A stretch of DNA of 64,000 bases from JAJEEA01 sp965243615. Lineage in GTDB: Bacteria > Acidobacteriota > Vicinamibacteria > Vicinamibacterales > UBA8438. Of this stretch, positions 30,352 to 38,976 are shown piece by piece. Positions within the stretch are counted from its first letter, which is position 1. Each line of letters begins with the position of its first letter. Made by a program: the position numbers and the translations under genes. The notes beneath the pieces were generated by a model. That model searched no databases, had not been told where the DNA came from, and was given only the letters and a program-made list of their open reading frames with translations. The stretch lies in the NCBI GenBank assembly GCA_965243615.1, contig CBDEVO010000003.1:3658001-3722000 (forward strand), read 5' to 3'.

Positions 30352-32946
30352 ATGAGACGCTCAGTAGTGACGGCGGTTGCGATCGCCCTTGCGGCGATCG
30401 ACCCGAGTCCGATCGCGGCGGCGGCGGGCGAACCACTTGCGGCGGGCGAACCGCGGGCGGAGGGCGGGCAGTTCCAGCCGTCGCCGCTCCCCCCGCCCGA
30501 CTCGCCGACGCTGTTCACGACGATCCAGTTGGCGGCCCCCACCCAGGGCAACGTCCTCAGCGTGGAGGGCCAGACGTACCTCTACTACATGGAGATCGAC
30601 GACTACGTCAGCCTGCCCTCGCAGGGACGGTGGACGCCCTGGGACGAGACCATCGAGGAGGTGCTGCTCGGAGACTTCGAGCGGCTGTGGAACACCGGCT
30701 TCCTGACCGATCTGACCATCGAGATCGTCGACGACCCCTATCCCAACGGGGTGCAGGGCCGCCGCGCGATCTTCGTCATGGAGGAGCGCGAGCGGGTCCG
30801 GATCGTCAACTTCGAGGGTTCCGAGGAGTATGACCGGGCCGAGATCGACGAGGCGATGGAGTCGGTCGGCATCGAGCTGCGCCTGGACAGCCGCATCGGG
30901 CCGGGCGTGATCCGGCGGACCGAGGGGCTGCTGCGGGAGATGTGGGCCGAGAAGGGTTTCCAGTTCGCCGAGGTGACCCACGAGATCGCCCCCCTGCCCG
31001 GCGGACCCCGGGTCGTGGAGCTCACGTTCCACATCGACGCGGGGCCCAAGGTCCACGTCTCGGACATCTCCTTCGTCGGCAACGACAACATCAGCGAGCG
31101 GTCGCTCAAGGGCCAGATGAGGTTCACGAAGGAGCGCTGGCTGTTCTCGTTCATCGGCGGCCGCGGGACGTACCGGCCGTTCGGGTTCGAGCAGGACGCC
31201 GACCTGCTGGTGGCGCACTACCGGAACAACGGCTACATCGAGGCCCAGGTCGGCCAGCCCGAGCTCGAGTACCTGGACATGTCGGAGTCCGGCGAGAGCC
31301 GGCCGGTGCAGCTCCGGATACCCGTGAGCGAGGGAGAGCGGTACCGCGTCGGGACCTTGGGCTTCGACGGGCACGACGTGTTGCGGACCGACGCCCTGAG
31401 CGGGATCTTCTCGGGGCTGGAGCCGGGAGACTACTACTCGGAGCAGGTCGTCCGGGACGCCTTCGACGTGGCCCGCGAGGCCTACGGCGCCATCGGCTAC
31501 TACGAGATGACGGTGTTCCCCGATCTGGTCCCGCGCCTCGAGGACGACGGATCGCCGGCCCGGATCGACGGGGACCCGGTGGTCGACGTTACCATCCGCG
31601 TGCAGGAAGGCGAGCAGTACTTCGTCAACCGCATCACCTTCGTGGGCAACAACACCACCCACGACGAGGTCATCCGGCGGGAGATCAACCTGTACGAGCG
31701 GGGCGTCTTCAACACCGAGGCCCTCCGCTTCAGCGTCCGGAGGCTCAACCAGCTCGGGTACTTCGAGCCGCTGGACGAGGACAACGCGATCCAGATCGAG
31801 AAGCGGCCGGGGGTGGACAACGAGGTCGATCTGACCCTCGAGGTCGAGGAGACCAACCTCAACCAGTTGACGTTCGGCGCCGGCGCCTCGCAGTTCGACG
31901 GCTTCTTCCTGCAGCTCGCGTTCCAGACCACCAACTTCCTCGGCCGCGGCGAATCGCTGTCGCTGTCGCTCCAGAACGGCGAGCGCATCAAGAACTACGT
32001 CGTGGGCTTCACCGAGCCGTATCTCTTCGGGAAGCCGATCACCGCCGGGTTCAACGTCTTCCGCCGCGACATCCGGTTCATCAACCAGTTCACGCAGAGC
32101 TCGGTCGGGGCCACCACGTCGTTCGGGATGCGGGCGGGGCGATGGTCGCAGTTCTTCCTGGGGTACTCGTTCGAGGAGACCGACGTCGGCGAGATCAACC
32201 CCGCGTTCCTGAACCCCCGGCTCCTGCAGTTCAACCCGTTCCTGCAGGACGCCCTGCTGCTCGGCGAGGGCGGGGCGCGGACGATCAGCTCGGTCACGCC
32301 GTCGTTCGTCTACAACACCGTGGACCACCCGATCTTCCCGATGACCGGTCAGCGGTACACGGCGGCGTTCGAGGTGGCTCCCGGCAGCGTGCTGGGCGGC
32401 AACACGCACTTCTACAAGCCCTCGCTCGAGGGGGTCTGGTTTCTGCGTCACCATCCCAAGCTGACGATCGGGCTGCGGGCGCGCGCCGAGTACATCGCGC
32501 CGATTGCGGACACCGAGACGCTGCCGATCTTCGAGCTGCTCGCGATGGGGGGCGAGTTCAGCCTGCGCGGCTTCGACATCCGCACCGTGGGGCCGAACGA
32601 CCCGCTCGTCTTCGACGCCGCCGGCAACGTCGTCTCGGGCAGCGGGCTGGTGATCGGCGGCAACAAGAGCCTGCTCTTCAACGCCGAGTACATCTTCGCG
32701 ATCGCCAATCCCGTGCGGCTGCTCTTCTTCTACGACACCGGCCAGGTCGCCGACTTCGGGGAACGGTTCTCCGGCGACCGCTTCTATACGTCGACGGGCG
32801 TGGAGCTGCGGTTCTTCATGCCCGTCCTCAACGTGCCGTTCCGGCTGATCTACGCCTGGAACCCCCAGCGCGAGGGAATCCTCAACGATCGCTTCCAGCC
32901 CCAGGAGGCGACCGTCTTCAAGTTCGCGGTCGGCGCCACGTTCTGA
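30352..32946 (+). CDS. bamA: Outer-membrane assembly protein BamA
   Basis: Inserts beta-barrel proteins in the outer membrane. 864 residues: signal peptide (about 1-25), POTRA repeats across about 110-540 (RVRIVNFEGSEEYDRAEID, KVHVSDISFVGNDNISERSL, YRVGTLGFDGHDVLRTDAL, YFVNRITFVGNNTTHDEVIRREI), and a C-terminal 16-stranded barrel (about 555-864) with LRGFDIRTVGP where the conserved RGF of loop 6 lies, and terminal phenylalanine. Five POTRA units fit the length. An extra 80-residue N-terminal region precedes POTRA1. Followed by skp, as in many didermic bacteria. Confidence 0.95.
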   Translation: MRRSVVTAVAIALAAIDPSPIAAAAGEPLAAGEPRAEGGQFQPSPLPPPDSPTLFTTIQLAAPTQGNVLSVEGQTYLYYMEIDDYVSLPSQGRWTPWDETIEEVLLGDFERLWNTGFLTDLTIEIVDDPYPNGVQGRRAIFVMEERERVRIVNFEGSEEYDRAEIDEAMESVGIELRLDSRIGPGVIRRTEGLLREMWAEKGFQFAEVTHEIAPLPGGPRVVELTFHIDAGPKVHVSDISFVGNDNISERSLKGQMRFTKERWLFSFIGGRGTYRPFGFEQDADLLVAHYRNNGYIEAQVGQPELEYLDMSESGESRPVQLRIPVSEGERYRVGTLGFDGHDVLRTDALSGIFSGLEPGDYYSEQVVRDAFDVAREAYGAIGYYEMTVFPDLVPRLEDDGSPARIDGDPVVDVTIRVQEGEQYFVNRITFVGNNTTHDEVIRREINLYERGVFNTEALRFSVRRLNQLGYFEPLDEDNAIQIEKRPGVDNEVDLTLEVEETNLNQLTFGAGASQFDGFFLQLAFQTTNFLGRGESLSLSLQNGERIKNYVVGFTEPYLFGKPITAGFNVFRRDIRFINQFTQSSVGATTSFGMRAGRWSQFFLGYSFEETDVGEINPAFLNPRLLQFNPFLQDALLLGEGGARTISSVTPSFVYNTVDHPIFPMTGQRYTAAFEVAPGSVLGGNTHFYKPSLEGVWFLRHHPKLTIGLRARAEYIAPIADTETLPIFELLAMGGEFSLRGFDIRTVGPNDPLVFDAAGNVVSGSGLVIGGNKSLLFNAEYIFAIANPVRLLFFYDTGQVADFGERFSGDRFYTSTGVELRFFMPVLNVPFRLIYAWNPQREGILNDRFQPQEATVFKFAVGATF

Positions 32947-33075
32947 GTCGGCGTTCGCGGGGAACGGGGAGAAGCTGGTATCGTATTGGGTGCTTCGCGT
33001 GCGGGCGGCGTGTGCCGTGCCCGTCGCCTTTCGGGTTCTGGTGGCAGGGATCGCCACGATCGAGGGACAGTTCCG

Positions 33076-33639
33076 ATGAGATTGCTGACTGGAGTTGCGG
33101 CGGCGCTGGTCGCCGGTTGTTGCATGATGCCGGTATCCGTCGAGGCGGGACAGGCGCCCCAGGCCCGGTTGCCGTTTCCGTCGGATGCGAGGTGGGCCTA
33201 CGTCGATCTGGCTCGCATCGCCGCGGAGTCGGCCGAGGGCCGCGCCGCGAACCAGCAGTTGCAGCAACTGGTCCAGCAGAAGCAGCAGCAGCTCGCGGGG
33301 CGCCAGCAGGAGCTGGCGGCCAGCCAGCAGAAGCTCCAGCAGAACGCGAGCGTGATGAGTCCCCAGGCCCAGCTCCAGTTGCAGCAGGAGATCGAGCGTC
33401 TCGGCCTCGAGGTCCAGCGGATGACCCAGGACGCGGAGGCGGAGGTCGCCCAACTGGACCAGCAGCTCCAGCTCGCGTTCCAGGACAAGCTGATTCCGGC
33501 CATCAACCAGGTCGCGACGAGCCGGCGGCTCCAGTTCGTCTTCAATGCGCAGACGGGCATATTCGCGTGGGCGGATCCCGCCCTCGACATCTCCGTGGAC
33601 GTCATTCAGGAGCTCGACCGCGCCTCGGGCGGCGACTAG
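33076..33639 (+). CDS. skp: Skp/OmpH periplasmic chaperone
   Basis: 187 residues. Signal peptide (about 1-24), a short head strand AYVDLARIAAESAEG, two long Gln-rich coiled-coil arms (about 50-130), and the closing head part KLIPAINQVATSRRLQFVF. The glutamine content is high. Skp trimers carry unfolded outer-membrane proteins to BamA, whose gene is next upstream, 129 bp away. The ATG was set by the signal peptide. Confidence 0.9.
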   Translation: MRLLTGVAAALVAGCCMMPVSVEAGQAPQARLPFPSDARWAYVDLARIAAESAEGRAANQQLQQLVQQKQQQLAGRQQELAASQQKLQQNASVMSPQAQLQLQQEIERLGLEVQRMTQDAEAEVAQLDQQLQLAFQDKLIPAINQVATSRRLQFVFNAQTGIFAWADPALDISVDVIQELDRASGGD

Positions 33640-33810
33640 CGGTCGCCGTCGTCCACCACGCCGCCGTCCCGGAACGCGCACCGGATCGCCGTGGCGGGAC
33701 GGTGCGGCTCGCGGGCGGTTTTCGGCGCGGGTCGCGCGCTGCCGTTCGGTCGCCCGACCGTCAGAGTCAGCCCCGCGCCGCGGCGGATCCGCCGCAGGGC
33801 GCTTCTGATA

Positions 33811-35115
33811 ATGGCCAGCCTCCCGTCGAGCCCGGCATCCTCGGCACCCGCCGCCACCGGCCTCTCCGACGGGTTCGACCGGGCCCTCGACCGCCTCTGC
33901 TTCCGCTATCCCTCGGTGCTGCTCGACGACGTGATCGAGCACGAACCGGGTGTGCGGCTCGTCGCCGTCAAGAACGTCACCGTCAACGAGGAGTTCTTCC
34001 AGGGCCACTTTCCGGGCAATCCGGTGATGCCCGGCGTCCTGATGATCGAGACCTTCGCCCAGGCCGCGGCGGTGCTGCTCCTCGAGCCCGACGGCGAGAC
34101 CGCGGCCCTGCGCGCGGTGTTCCGCGGGGTCAACAGCGCCCGCTTCCGCCGTCAGGTCGTGCCGGGTGACCGGCTGCGGGTCTCGGTGTCGATTCGGCGC
34201 CGGCGCCGGCGGATGGCGGTGGCGTCGGCGGTGGCCCACGTGGGCGACCACGTGGTGGTCGAGGCGGAGCTGCTGCTGGGGCTGCTCTTCGACGAGGCGC
34301 GCATCGATCGTACCGCGCGGGTGGCCCCGGGAGCGCGCATCGGGGCCGGCACGGTGGTGGGGCCGAACGCCGTGATCGGACCGCACGTGCGTATCGGGCG
34401 CGGCTGCCTCGTCGGGGCGTCGGCGGTCATCGACGGGTGGACCGAGATCGGCGACGGGACGCAGGTGTTCCCGTTCGCCTCCGTCGGCCTGATTCCCCAG
34501 GACACGAAGTTCGGGGGAGAGCGCACGACCCTCGTCATCGGCCGGCGCAACGTGTTCCGGGAGTTCGTCACCATTCACCGCGGGACGGCGCAGGGCGGAG
34601 GCGTGACCCGCATCGGCGACGACAACCTCTTCATGGCCTACGTCCACGTCGCCCACGACTGCCAGGTCGGCAACCGCACCATCCTCGCCAACGCGGTGAT
34701 GCTGGGCGGCCACGTCACGGTGGAGGACCACGCGTTCGTGGGGGCCGTCTCGGGCGTGCACCAGTACTGCCGCATCGGCCGGCACGCCTTCGTCGGCGGG
34801 GCCTCGGTGGTGACCCTCGATGCGCTCCCCTATGCGCGCAGCGTCGGGAACCGGGCCCGCATCTACGACCTGAACACGTTGGGGCTCGATCGCCGGGGCG
34901 TCCCGCAGGAGACGATCGCGCAGCTCAGGCGGGCGTTCCGCCACCTGCTGCAGTCGAAGCTCAACACCACGCAGGCCCTCGAGCGGATCGAGGAGGACCG
35001 GACCCTGCGCGACCCGGAGGTAGCCTATCTCGTCGACTTCATCCGTTCGTCCCGCCGCGGGGTCCATCTGCGCCGTCGCTCCCGCCGCGTCGAGGTGACA
35101 CCTGGCGATGAGTAG
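33811..35115 (+). CDS. lpxA: Fused FabZ dehydratase - LpxA acyltransferase
   Basis: 434 residues with two enzymes in one chain. Residues about 20-165 are a hot-dog dehydratase with GHFPGNPVMPGVLMIETFAQAAAVL, which contains the FabZ active-site His and Glu. Residues about 170-430 are a left-handed beta-helix UDP-GlcNAc acyltransferase with hexapeptide repeats and the LpxA catalytic His in YVHVAHDCQVGN, then the C-terminal helices. FabZ makes enoyl-ACP and LpxA uses hydroxyacyl-ACP, so the fusion puts competing uses of the same pool together. lpxD, which usually sits between skp and fabZ, is absent. The 171 bp before the ATG show no coding signal. Confidence 0.93.
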   Translation: MASLPSSPASSAPAATGLSDGFDRALDRLCFRYPSVLLDDVIEHEPGVRLVAVKNVTVNEEFFQGHFPGNPVMPGVLMIETFAQAAAVLLLEPDGETAALRAVFRGVNSARFRRQVVPGDRLRVSVSIRRRRRRMAVASAVAHVGDHVVVEAELLLGLLFDEARIDRTARVAPGARIGAGTVVGPNAVIGPHVRIGRGCLVGASAVIDGWTEIGDGTQVFPFASVGLIPQDTKFGGERTTLVIGRRNVFREFVTIHRGTAQGGGVTRIGDDNLFMAYVHVAHDCQVGNRTILANAVMLGGHVTVEDHAFVGAVSGVHQYCRIGRHAFVGGASVVTLDALPYARSVGNRARIYDLNTLGLDRRGVPQETIAQLRRAFRHLLQSKLNTTQALERIEEDRTLRDPEVAYLVDFIRSSRRGVHLRRRSRRVEVTPGDE

Positions 35116-35172
35116 CTGCCGGCAGCCGCCGGGCGGGGAGCGGCGCCTCGGCGGGCCGGACGGGGAGACGCG

Positions 35173-36000
35173 ATGCGGCTCGGCCTGATCGCGGGAAACG
35201 GCCGGTTTCCGTTCCTGGCCCTCGAGGGGGCGCGCCGGCTCGGCCACGACGTGACCATCGTCGCCATCCGGGAGGAGACGAGCCCGGCCCTGACCGAGGC
35301 GGCGGCCGGCGATCCCCCGGCCGCCGTGCACTGGGTCTCGCTGGGGCAGGTCGGCAAGTGCATCTCGATCCTGAAGGACGCCGGGGTGACCCGCGCGGTC
35401 ATGGCCGGGCAGGTCAAGCACACGCGGCTGTTCGCGGACATCGTTCCCGACCTGGCGGGACTGAAGGTGCTCGGCCGTCTCCGGACGAGGAACACCGACG
35501 CGGTGATCTCGGCGGTGGCGGACGTCCTCGCCGACCACGGGATCGAGCTCGAGAACTCGACCGCCTTCCTGCGCCCGCTCCTGGCGGGGAGCGGCGCGCT
35601 GACCGCCCGTCCGCCGTCGGCGGACGAGCAGGCGGACCTGGACTTCGGATATCGCATGGCGGACGCCGTGGCCGCCCTGGACATCGGCCAGACCATCGCC
35701 GTGAAGGACCGTGCGGTGGTGGCGGTCGAGGCGATGGAGGGCACCGACGCGGTCATCGCCCGCGCCGGCGAGCTCGCGGGCCCCGGGGTCTGCATCGTCA
35801 AGGTCGGCAAGCCCGCCCAGGACATGCGGTTCGACGTGCCGGTGGTGGGCCTGCCCACCCTCGCGGCGATGGCGAAGGCGGGCGCGAAGGCCTTGTCGGT
35901 CGACGCGGGGCGGACCCTGGTGCTCGACGGATCGCGGTTCTACGCGCAGGCCGACGCCCAGGGGGCGGCGGTGGTGGGACGGGAGCCGGGGGCGGAATGA
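35173..36000 (+). CDS. lpxI: UDP-2,3-diacylglucosamine pyrophosphatase LpxI
   Basis: Cuts UDP-2,3-diacylglucosamine to lipid X in lipid A synthesis; LpxI is one of the alternatives to LpxH. 275 residues with MRLGLIAGNGRFPFLAL, GQVGKCISILKDAGV, VMAGQVKHTRLFADIVPDL and the C-terminal block AVEAMEGTDAVIARAGELAG and VGKPAQDMRFDVPVVG, all LpxI features. It follows the LpxA fusion by 57 bp and precedes a Gfo/Idh dehydrogenase. lpxB is not in the window. Confidence 0.94.
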   Translation: MRLGLIAGNGRFPFLALEGARRLGHDVTIVAIREETSPALTEAAAGDPPAAVHWVSLGQVGKCISILKDAGVTRAVMAGQVKHTRLFADIVPDLAGLKVLGRLRTRNTDAVISAVADVLADHGIELENSTAFLRPLLAGSGALTARPPSADEQADLDFGYRMADAVAALDIGQTIAVKDRAVVAVEAMEGTDAVIARAGELAGPGVCIVKVGKPAQDMRFDVPVVGLPTLAAMAKAGAKALSVDAGRTLVLDGSRFYAQADAQGAAVVGREPGAE

Positions 36001-36067
36001 GCGCGCCCGCGGCCTTCCCCGGCGACGCGTGCTTCCGTGGAGCCCCGCGCCGGCGGGTCCGCCGGCG

Positions 36068-37060
36068 ATGACCGCCGCGGCCGCGGGCGGCGCCCCCCGG
36101 ATGGCGGTGGTCGGGGCCGGGCACTTCGGCCGGCATCACGCGCGCATCCTGTCAGCTTCCCCCGGCGTTCGGCTCGAAGCCGTCGTCGACGTCGATCCGG
36201 AGGCCGCCGCCCGCGTGGCGTCCGAGGCAGGCGTGCGCCCGGAGACCGATGCGGCGGCGCTGCACGGCCGGGTGGACGCGGTCACCGTCGCGGTGCCCAC
36301 GGACCGGCACCGCGCGGTCGCGGTCCCGTTGCTTGAGCGGGGCATCTCGGTGCTCGTCGAGAAGCCGATGGCGCGGTCGCTCGACGAGGCCGACGAGATG
36401 ATCGCGGCGGCGAGCGCGGGCCGGGCGGTGCTGGCGGTCGGGCACACGGAGCGCTACAACCCCGCGGTGACCGTCGCCCTGCCCCTGGTCGAGGCGCCGC
36501 GCTTCATCGAGGTGCACCGCATCGGCGCCTTCTCTCCGCGAAGCCTGGACGTCGACGTCGTCTTCGACCTGATGATTCACGACCTCGACATCGTGCGGAC
36601 CGCGGTCGGCGGGGAGGTCGCGGCCATCGAGGCGGTCGGGGTCCCGGTGCTGACCGAGCACGTCGACATCGCCAACGTCCGGCTGCGGTTCGCGTCCGGG
36701 TGCATCGCGAACCTGACCGCGAGCCGGATCAGCCGCGACCGCGTGCGCAAGCTGCGGTTCTTCCAGCGGGATGCGTACATCTCGGTCGACTGCGCACGGC
36801 GGGAGGTCGAGACGTGGCGGGTCGAACGCACCGGGGGCCGGACGCCGGTCATCGACGGTGGGCGGGTGGCGGTGCCGCCGGGCGAGCCCCTCGCGCTCGA
36901 GCTGGACGACTTCGCGAGGGCGGTTTCCGGGATGACGGCCCCGCGGGTGGACGGGGCCGAAGGCCGGCGGGCGCTCGCCCTCGCCGTGCGGGTGGCGGAG
37001 GCCCTGCGGGACGTCCCCGGGGCCTCCCCGGGGTCCGCGGGACGGGAGCCGGCGCCGTAG
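36068..37060 (+). CDS. Gfo/Idh/MocA-type NAD(P) oxidoreductase
   Basis: 330 residues. Rossmann fold with VVGAGHFGRHHARIL (about 14-28), EKPMARSLDEADEMI (catalytic Lys-Pro motif) and the C-terminal domain with DLMIHDLDIVRTAVGG. In other bacteria a member of this family (GnnA) oxidises UDP-GlcNAc for 3-amino lipid A, and lpxA clusters often carry one. No aminotransferase partner (GnnB) is beside it, so the substrate is open. The last residues EPAP and the TAG stop come from a dispersed repeat. ATG chosen as the first start with a complete Rossmann motif. Confidence 0.85.
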   Translation: MTAAAAGGAPRMAVVGAGHFGRHHARILSASPGVRLEAVVDVDPEAAARVASEAGVRPETDAAALHGRVDAVTVAVPTDRHRAVAVPLLERGISVLVEKPMARSLDEADEMIAAASAGRAVLAVGHTERYNPAVTVALPLVEAPRFIEVHRIGAFSPRSLDVDVVFDLMIHDLDIVRTAVGGEVAAIEAVGVPVLTEHVDIANVRLRFASGCIANLTASRISRDRVRKLRFFQRDAYISVDCARREVETWRVERTGGRTPVIDGGRVAVPPGEPLALELDDFARAVSGMTAPRVDGAEGRRALALAVRVAEALRDVPGASPGSAGREPAP

Positions 37061-37119
37061 CGCGGCGTGGGCTCCCGGAGGGTCGATCGGCCGAGCGGGG
37101 CCGCGGGCGACGATTGCCG
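37040..37119. repeat. Dispersed repeat at the Gfo/Idh stop
   Basis: GACGGGAGCCGGCGCCGT-AGC-GCGGCG, middle CTCCCGGAGGGTCGATCGG, tail GGGCGACGATTGCCGGGG. The stop of the Gfo/Idh gene (TAG, 37058-37060) is in the hairpin loop. Confidence 0.7.
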
Positions 37120-37122
37120 GGG

Positions 37123-37176
37123 CGGAGCCGGCGCCCTGGAACGACGCGGGTTCCGGAGGGTCGGCTGGGGCCAAGT
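37123..37176. repeat. Dispersed repeat, second copy in tandem
   Basis: GGAGCCGGCGCCCTGGAACG, then GGGTTCCGGAGGGTCGGCTGGGG. It follows the previous copy in the same direction; together they fill most of the 222-bp gap before the mqn genes. Confidence 0.65.
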
Positions 37177-37282
37177 GGAGCGGCAGGTGCGCGGGCCAGG
37201 TGGCAAGGGGTTTGCTTCGGTCCTGTGCAAGGAAGAGGGCTCGGGGTTTCGACGAGGCGGAACGGGAGTGGTGGAGAGGTTC

Positions 37283-38176
37283 ATGCATGACGATCTGGCC
37301 GCGGTGCTCGACAAGGTCGAGGCCGGCGACGCGCTCGACGACGGGGACTGGCGGGCGCTGACGAGCGGGCACGACCTGATCGCGCTGGGCATGGCCGCCG
37401 ACGCCGCGCGGCGCCGCCGGCACGGAGACCGGACCACCTTCGTGCAGGTGGTGCCGGTGCCGGTCGACGCTCCGGCGCTCCCCGACCCGGTCGCCGCCGA
37501 CGCCGGGGAGCTGCGGTTGACGGGCCGGCCGGAGACGCTCTCGTCGGCGGCGGCCGCGGTCCGAACCCTGGCCGCCCGGTCGGGGGGGGCGCCCGTCACC
37601 GGGTTCGCCTACGGCGACCTCGATGCGCTGTGCGGCCGTGATGCGGCCCGGCTGGGCGACCTCCTCGTCGAGCTGCGGGAATCGGGGCTGGCGCGGTTGA
37701 CCTCGCTCGCGGCCGACGCGCCGGATCCGGAAACCGTGGTTGCCGTCCTCGGCAAGAGCGGCCTCGCCGTCTCGAGCCTGACCCTGGGCGGCGCGGCGGG
37801 GGACGGCGCCTGGCGCCTGCTTCGGCGGGTGAGGTCGTGGGACGGTGTCGGCGGCGTCTGCCGCGCCCTGGCCCCCCTGCCGCCGGTCGAGCCGACGCCG
37901 CCGGCCACCGGCTACGGCGACCTCCGCCAGGTTGCGCTGGCGCGGCTCCTGGTTGACAATATCGACTCGATTCAGGTCGACTGGTCGCGCCACGGGCCGA
38001 AGCTGGCCCAGGTGGCGTTGACGTTCGGCGCCGACGACGTCGACGCGGTGCCGGCCGCCGCAACGCACGACCAGGGGTGGCGCCGGTCCCCGCGGGAGGA
38101 GATTCGCCGGAACGTCACGGCGGCCGGCTTCGTGCCCGTCCCGCGGAACGGCCGTTTCGAGGCACTCCAGTCATGA
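37283..38176 (+). CDS. MqnE-like protein without radical-SAM cysteines
   Basis: 297 residues, clearly related to aminofutalosine synthase MqnE at both ends: DLIALGMAADAARRRRHGDR near the N-terminus and PKLAQVALTFGADDVDAV plus the final helix (about 215-290). But the place of the CxxxCxxC cluster motif holds VPVPVDAPALP, and the whole protein has only two scattered cysteines. The middle is also shorter than in MqnE (about 70-90 residues missing). It cannot be a normal radical SAM enzyme. GGAGAGG at 37273-37279 supports the ATG, and its stop overlaps mqnA (ATGA), so it is the first gene of the menaquinone operon. It may be a structural partner of the pathway. Confidence 0.8.
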   Translation: MHDDLAAVLDKVEAGDALDDGDWRALTSGHDLIALGMAADAARRRRHGDRTTFVQVVPVPVDAPALPDPVAADAGELRLTGRPETLSSAAAAVRTLAARSGGAPVTGFAYGDLDALCGRDAARLGDLLVELRESGLARLTSLAADAPDPETVVAVLGKSGLAVSSLTLGGAAGDGAWRLLRRVRSWDGVGGVCRALAPLPPVEPTPPATGYGDLRQVALARLLVDNIDSIQVDWSRHGPKLAQVALTFGADDVDAVPAAATHDQGWRRSPREEIRRNVTAAGFVPVPRNGRFEALQS

Positions 38177-38976
38177 GTCCAGTTCGCGTCAGCGCGGTCG
38201 AGTACCTGAACGCGAGGCCGCTCGTCGAGGGCCTGGGAGGCAGGACCGATCTGTTCGATCTCCGGTTCGACGCGCCGGCCCGGTGCGCGCACCATCTTCA
38301 CGATCGGTCGGCCGACCTCGCGCTGATCCCTTCCATCGAGTACCTCGAGAACCCCGACTACCGCATCGTGCCCGATCTCGCGGTGGCGTCCGAGGGCGAG
38401 GTGGCCTCCGTCGCGCTGTTCACCACCCGGCCGGTGACGTCGCTCCGGTCCATCGCCGTCGACAGCAACTCCCGGACCGCGGCCATGCTGCTTCGGATCC
38501 TGTGCGCCGAGGCCTGGGAGATCGAGCCGAAGCTCGTGAAGCTGCGGCCGGATCTGCCCGTCATGCTGAAGCGGTGCGACGCCGCCATGATCATCGGCGA
38601 CGCCGCGCTGTTCCTGGAGCACGAGGAGCGGGGGCTGGAGAAGGTCGACCTCGGTGAGGAATGGACGGTCCTGACGTCGCTGCCGTTCGTGTGGGCGGCG
38701 TGGGTGGGGCGGCGCGACGCGCTGACGGCCGAGCACGGCCGCGCCCTCGCGGCGGCCCGCGCCCGGGGGGAGCAGGCCGTCGACGACATCGTGGCCCGCC
38801 ACTGCCCCGACGAGGAGCAGCGGGAGATCGGCCGGCGCTATCTCCGGGAGAACGTGTCGTTCGGCCTCGACGAGCGGGCGCGGGACGGCCTGCGGAAGTT
38901 CTACGAGTACGCGTACGAGCAGCGCCTCGTCCAGGTGCAGCGGGACGTCCGCTTCTACGAGTGGCCGGCGGAATGA
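38173..38976 (+). CDS. mqnA: Chorismate dehydratase MqnA
   Basis: First step of the futalosine route to menaquinone: chorismate to 3-[(1-carboxyvinyl)oxy]benzoate. 267 residues, periplasmic-binding-like fold: VRVSAVEYLNARPLVEGL, LALIPSIEYL, IAVDSNSRTAAMLLRIL, MIIGDAALF and LPFVWAAWVGR. ATGA overlap with both neighbours. Note that the MqnE enzyme for the next step is the degenerate protein upstream, so a functional copy must lie elsewhere. Confidence 0.95.
   Translation: MSPVRVSAVEYLNARPLVEGLGGRTDLFDLRFDAPARCAHHLHDRSADLALIPSIEYLENPDYRIVPDLAVASEGEVASVALFTTRPVTSLRSIAVDSNSRTAAMLLRILCAEAWEIEPKLVKLRPDLPVMLKRCDAAMIIGDAALFLEHEERGLEKVDLGEEWTVLTSLPFVWAAWVGRRDALTAEHGRALAAARARGEQAVDDIVARHCPDEEQREIGRRYLRENVSFGLDERARDGLRKFYEYAYEQRLVQVQRDVRFYEWPAE

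Noticed and set aside
33640..33810. Upstream extension of the FabZ-LpxA frame
   Set aside because: Frame is open but Arg-rich, without FabZ similarity; the ATG at 33811 gives a normal FabZ start.
30361..35538. A 1,725-codon open frame on the minus strand
   Set aside because: It lies opposite bamA, skp, lpxA and lpxI, which have clear motifs. High GC removes stop codons in the antisense frame; composition is not protein-like.
37443..37460. Cys-rich hexapeptide in another frame as the lost radical-SAM motif
   Set aside because: Wrong spacing and no other MqnE residues in that frame.
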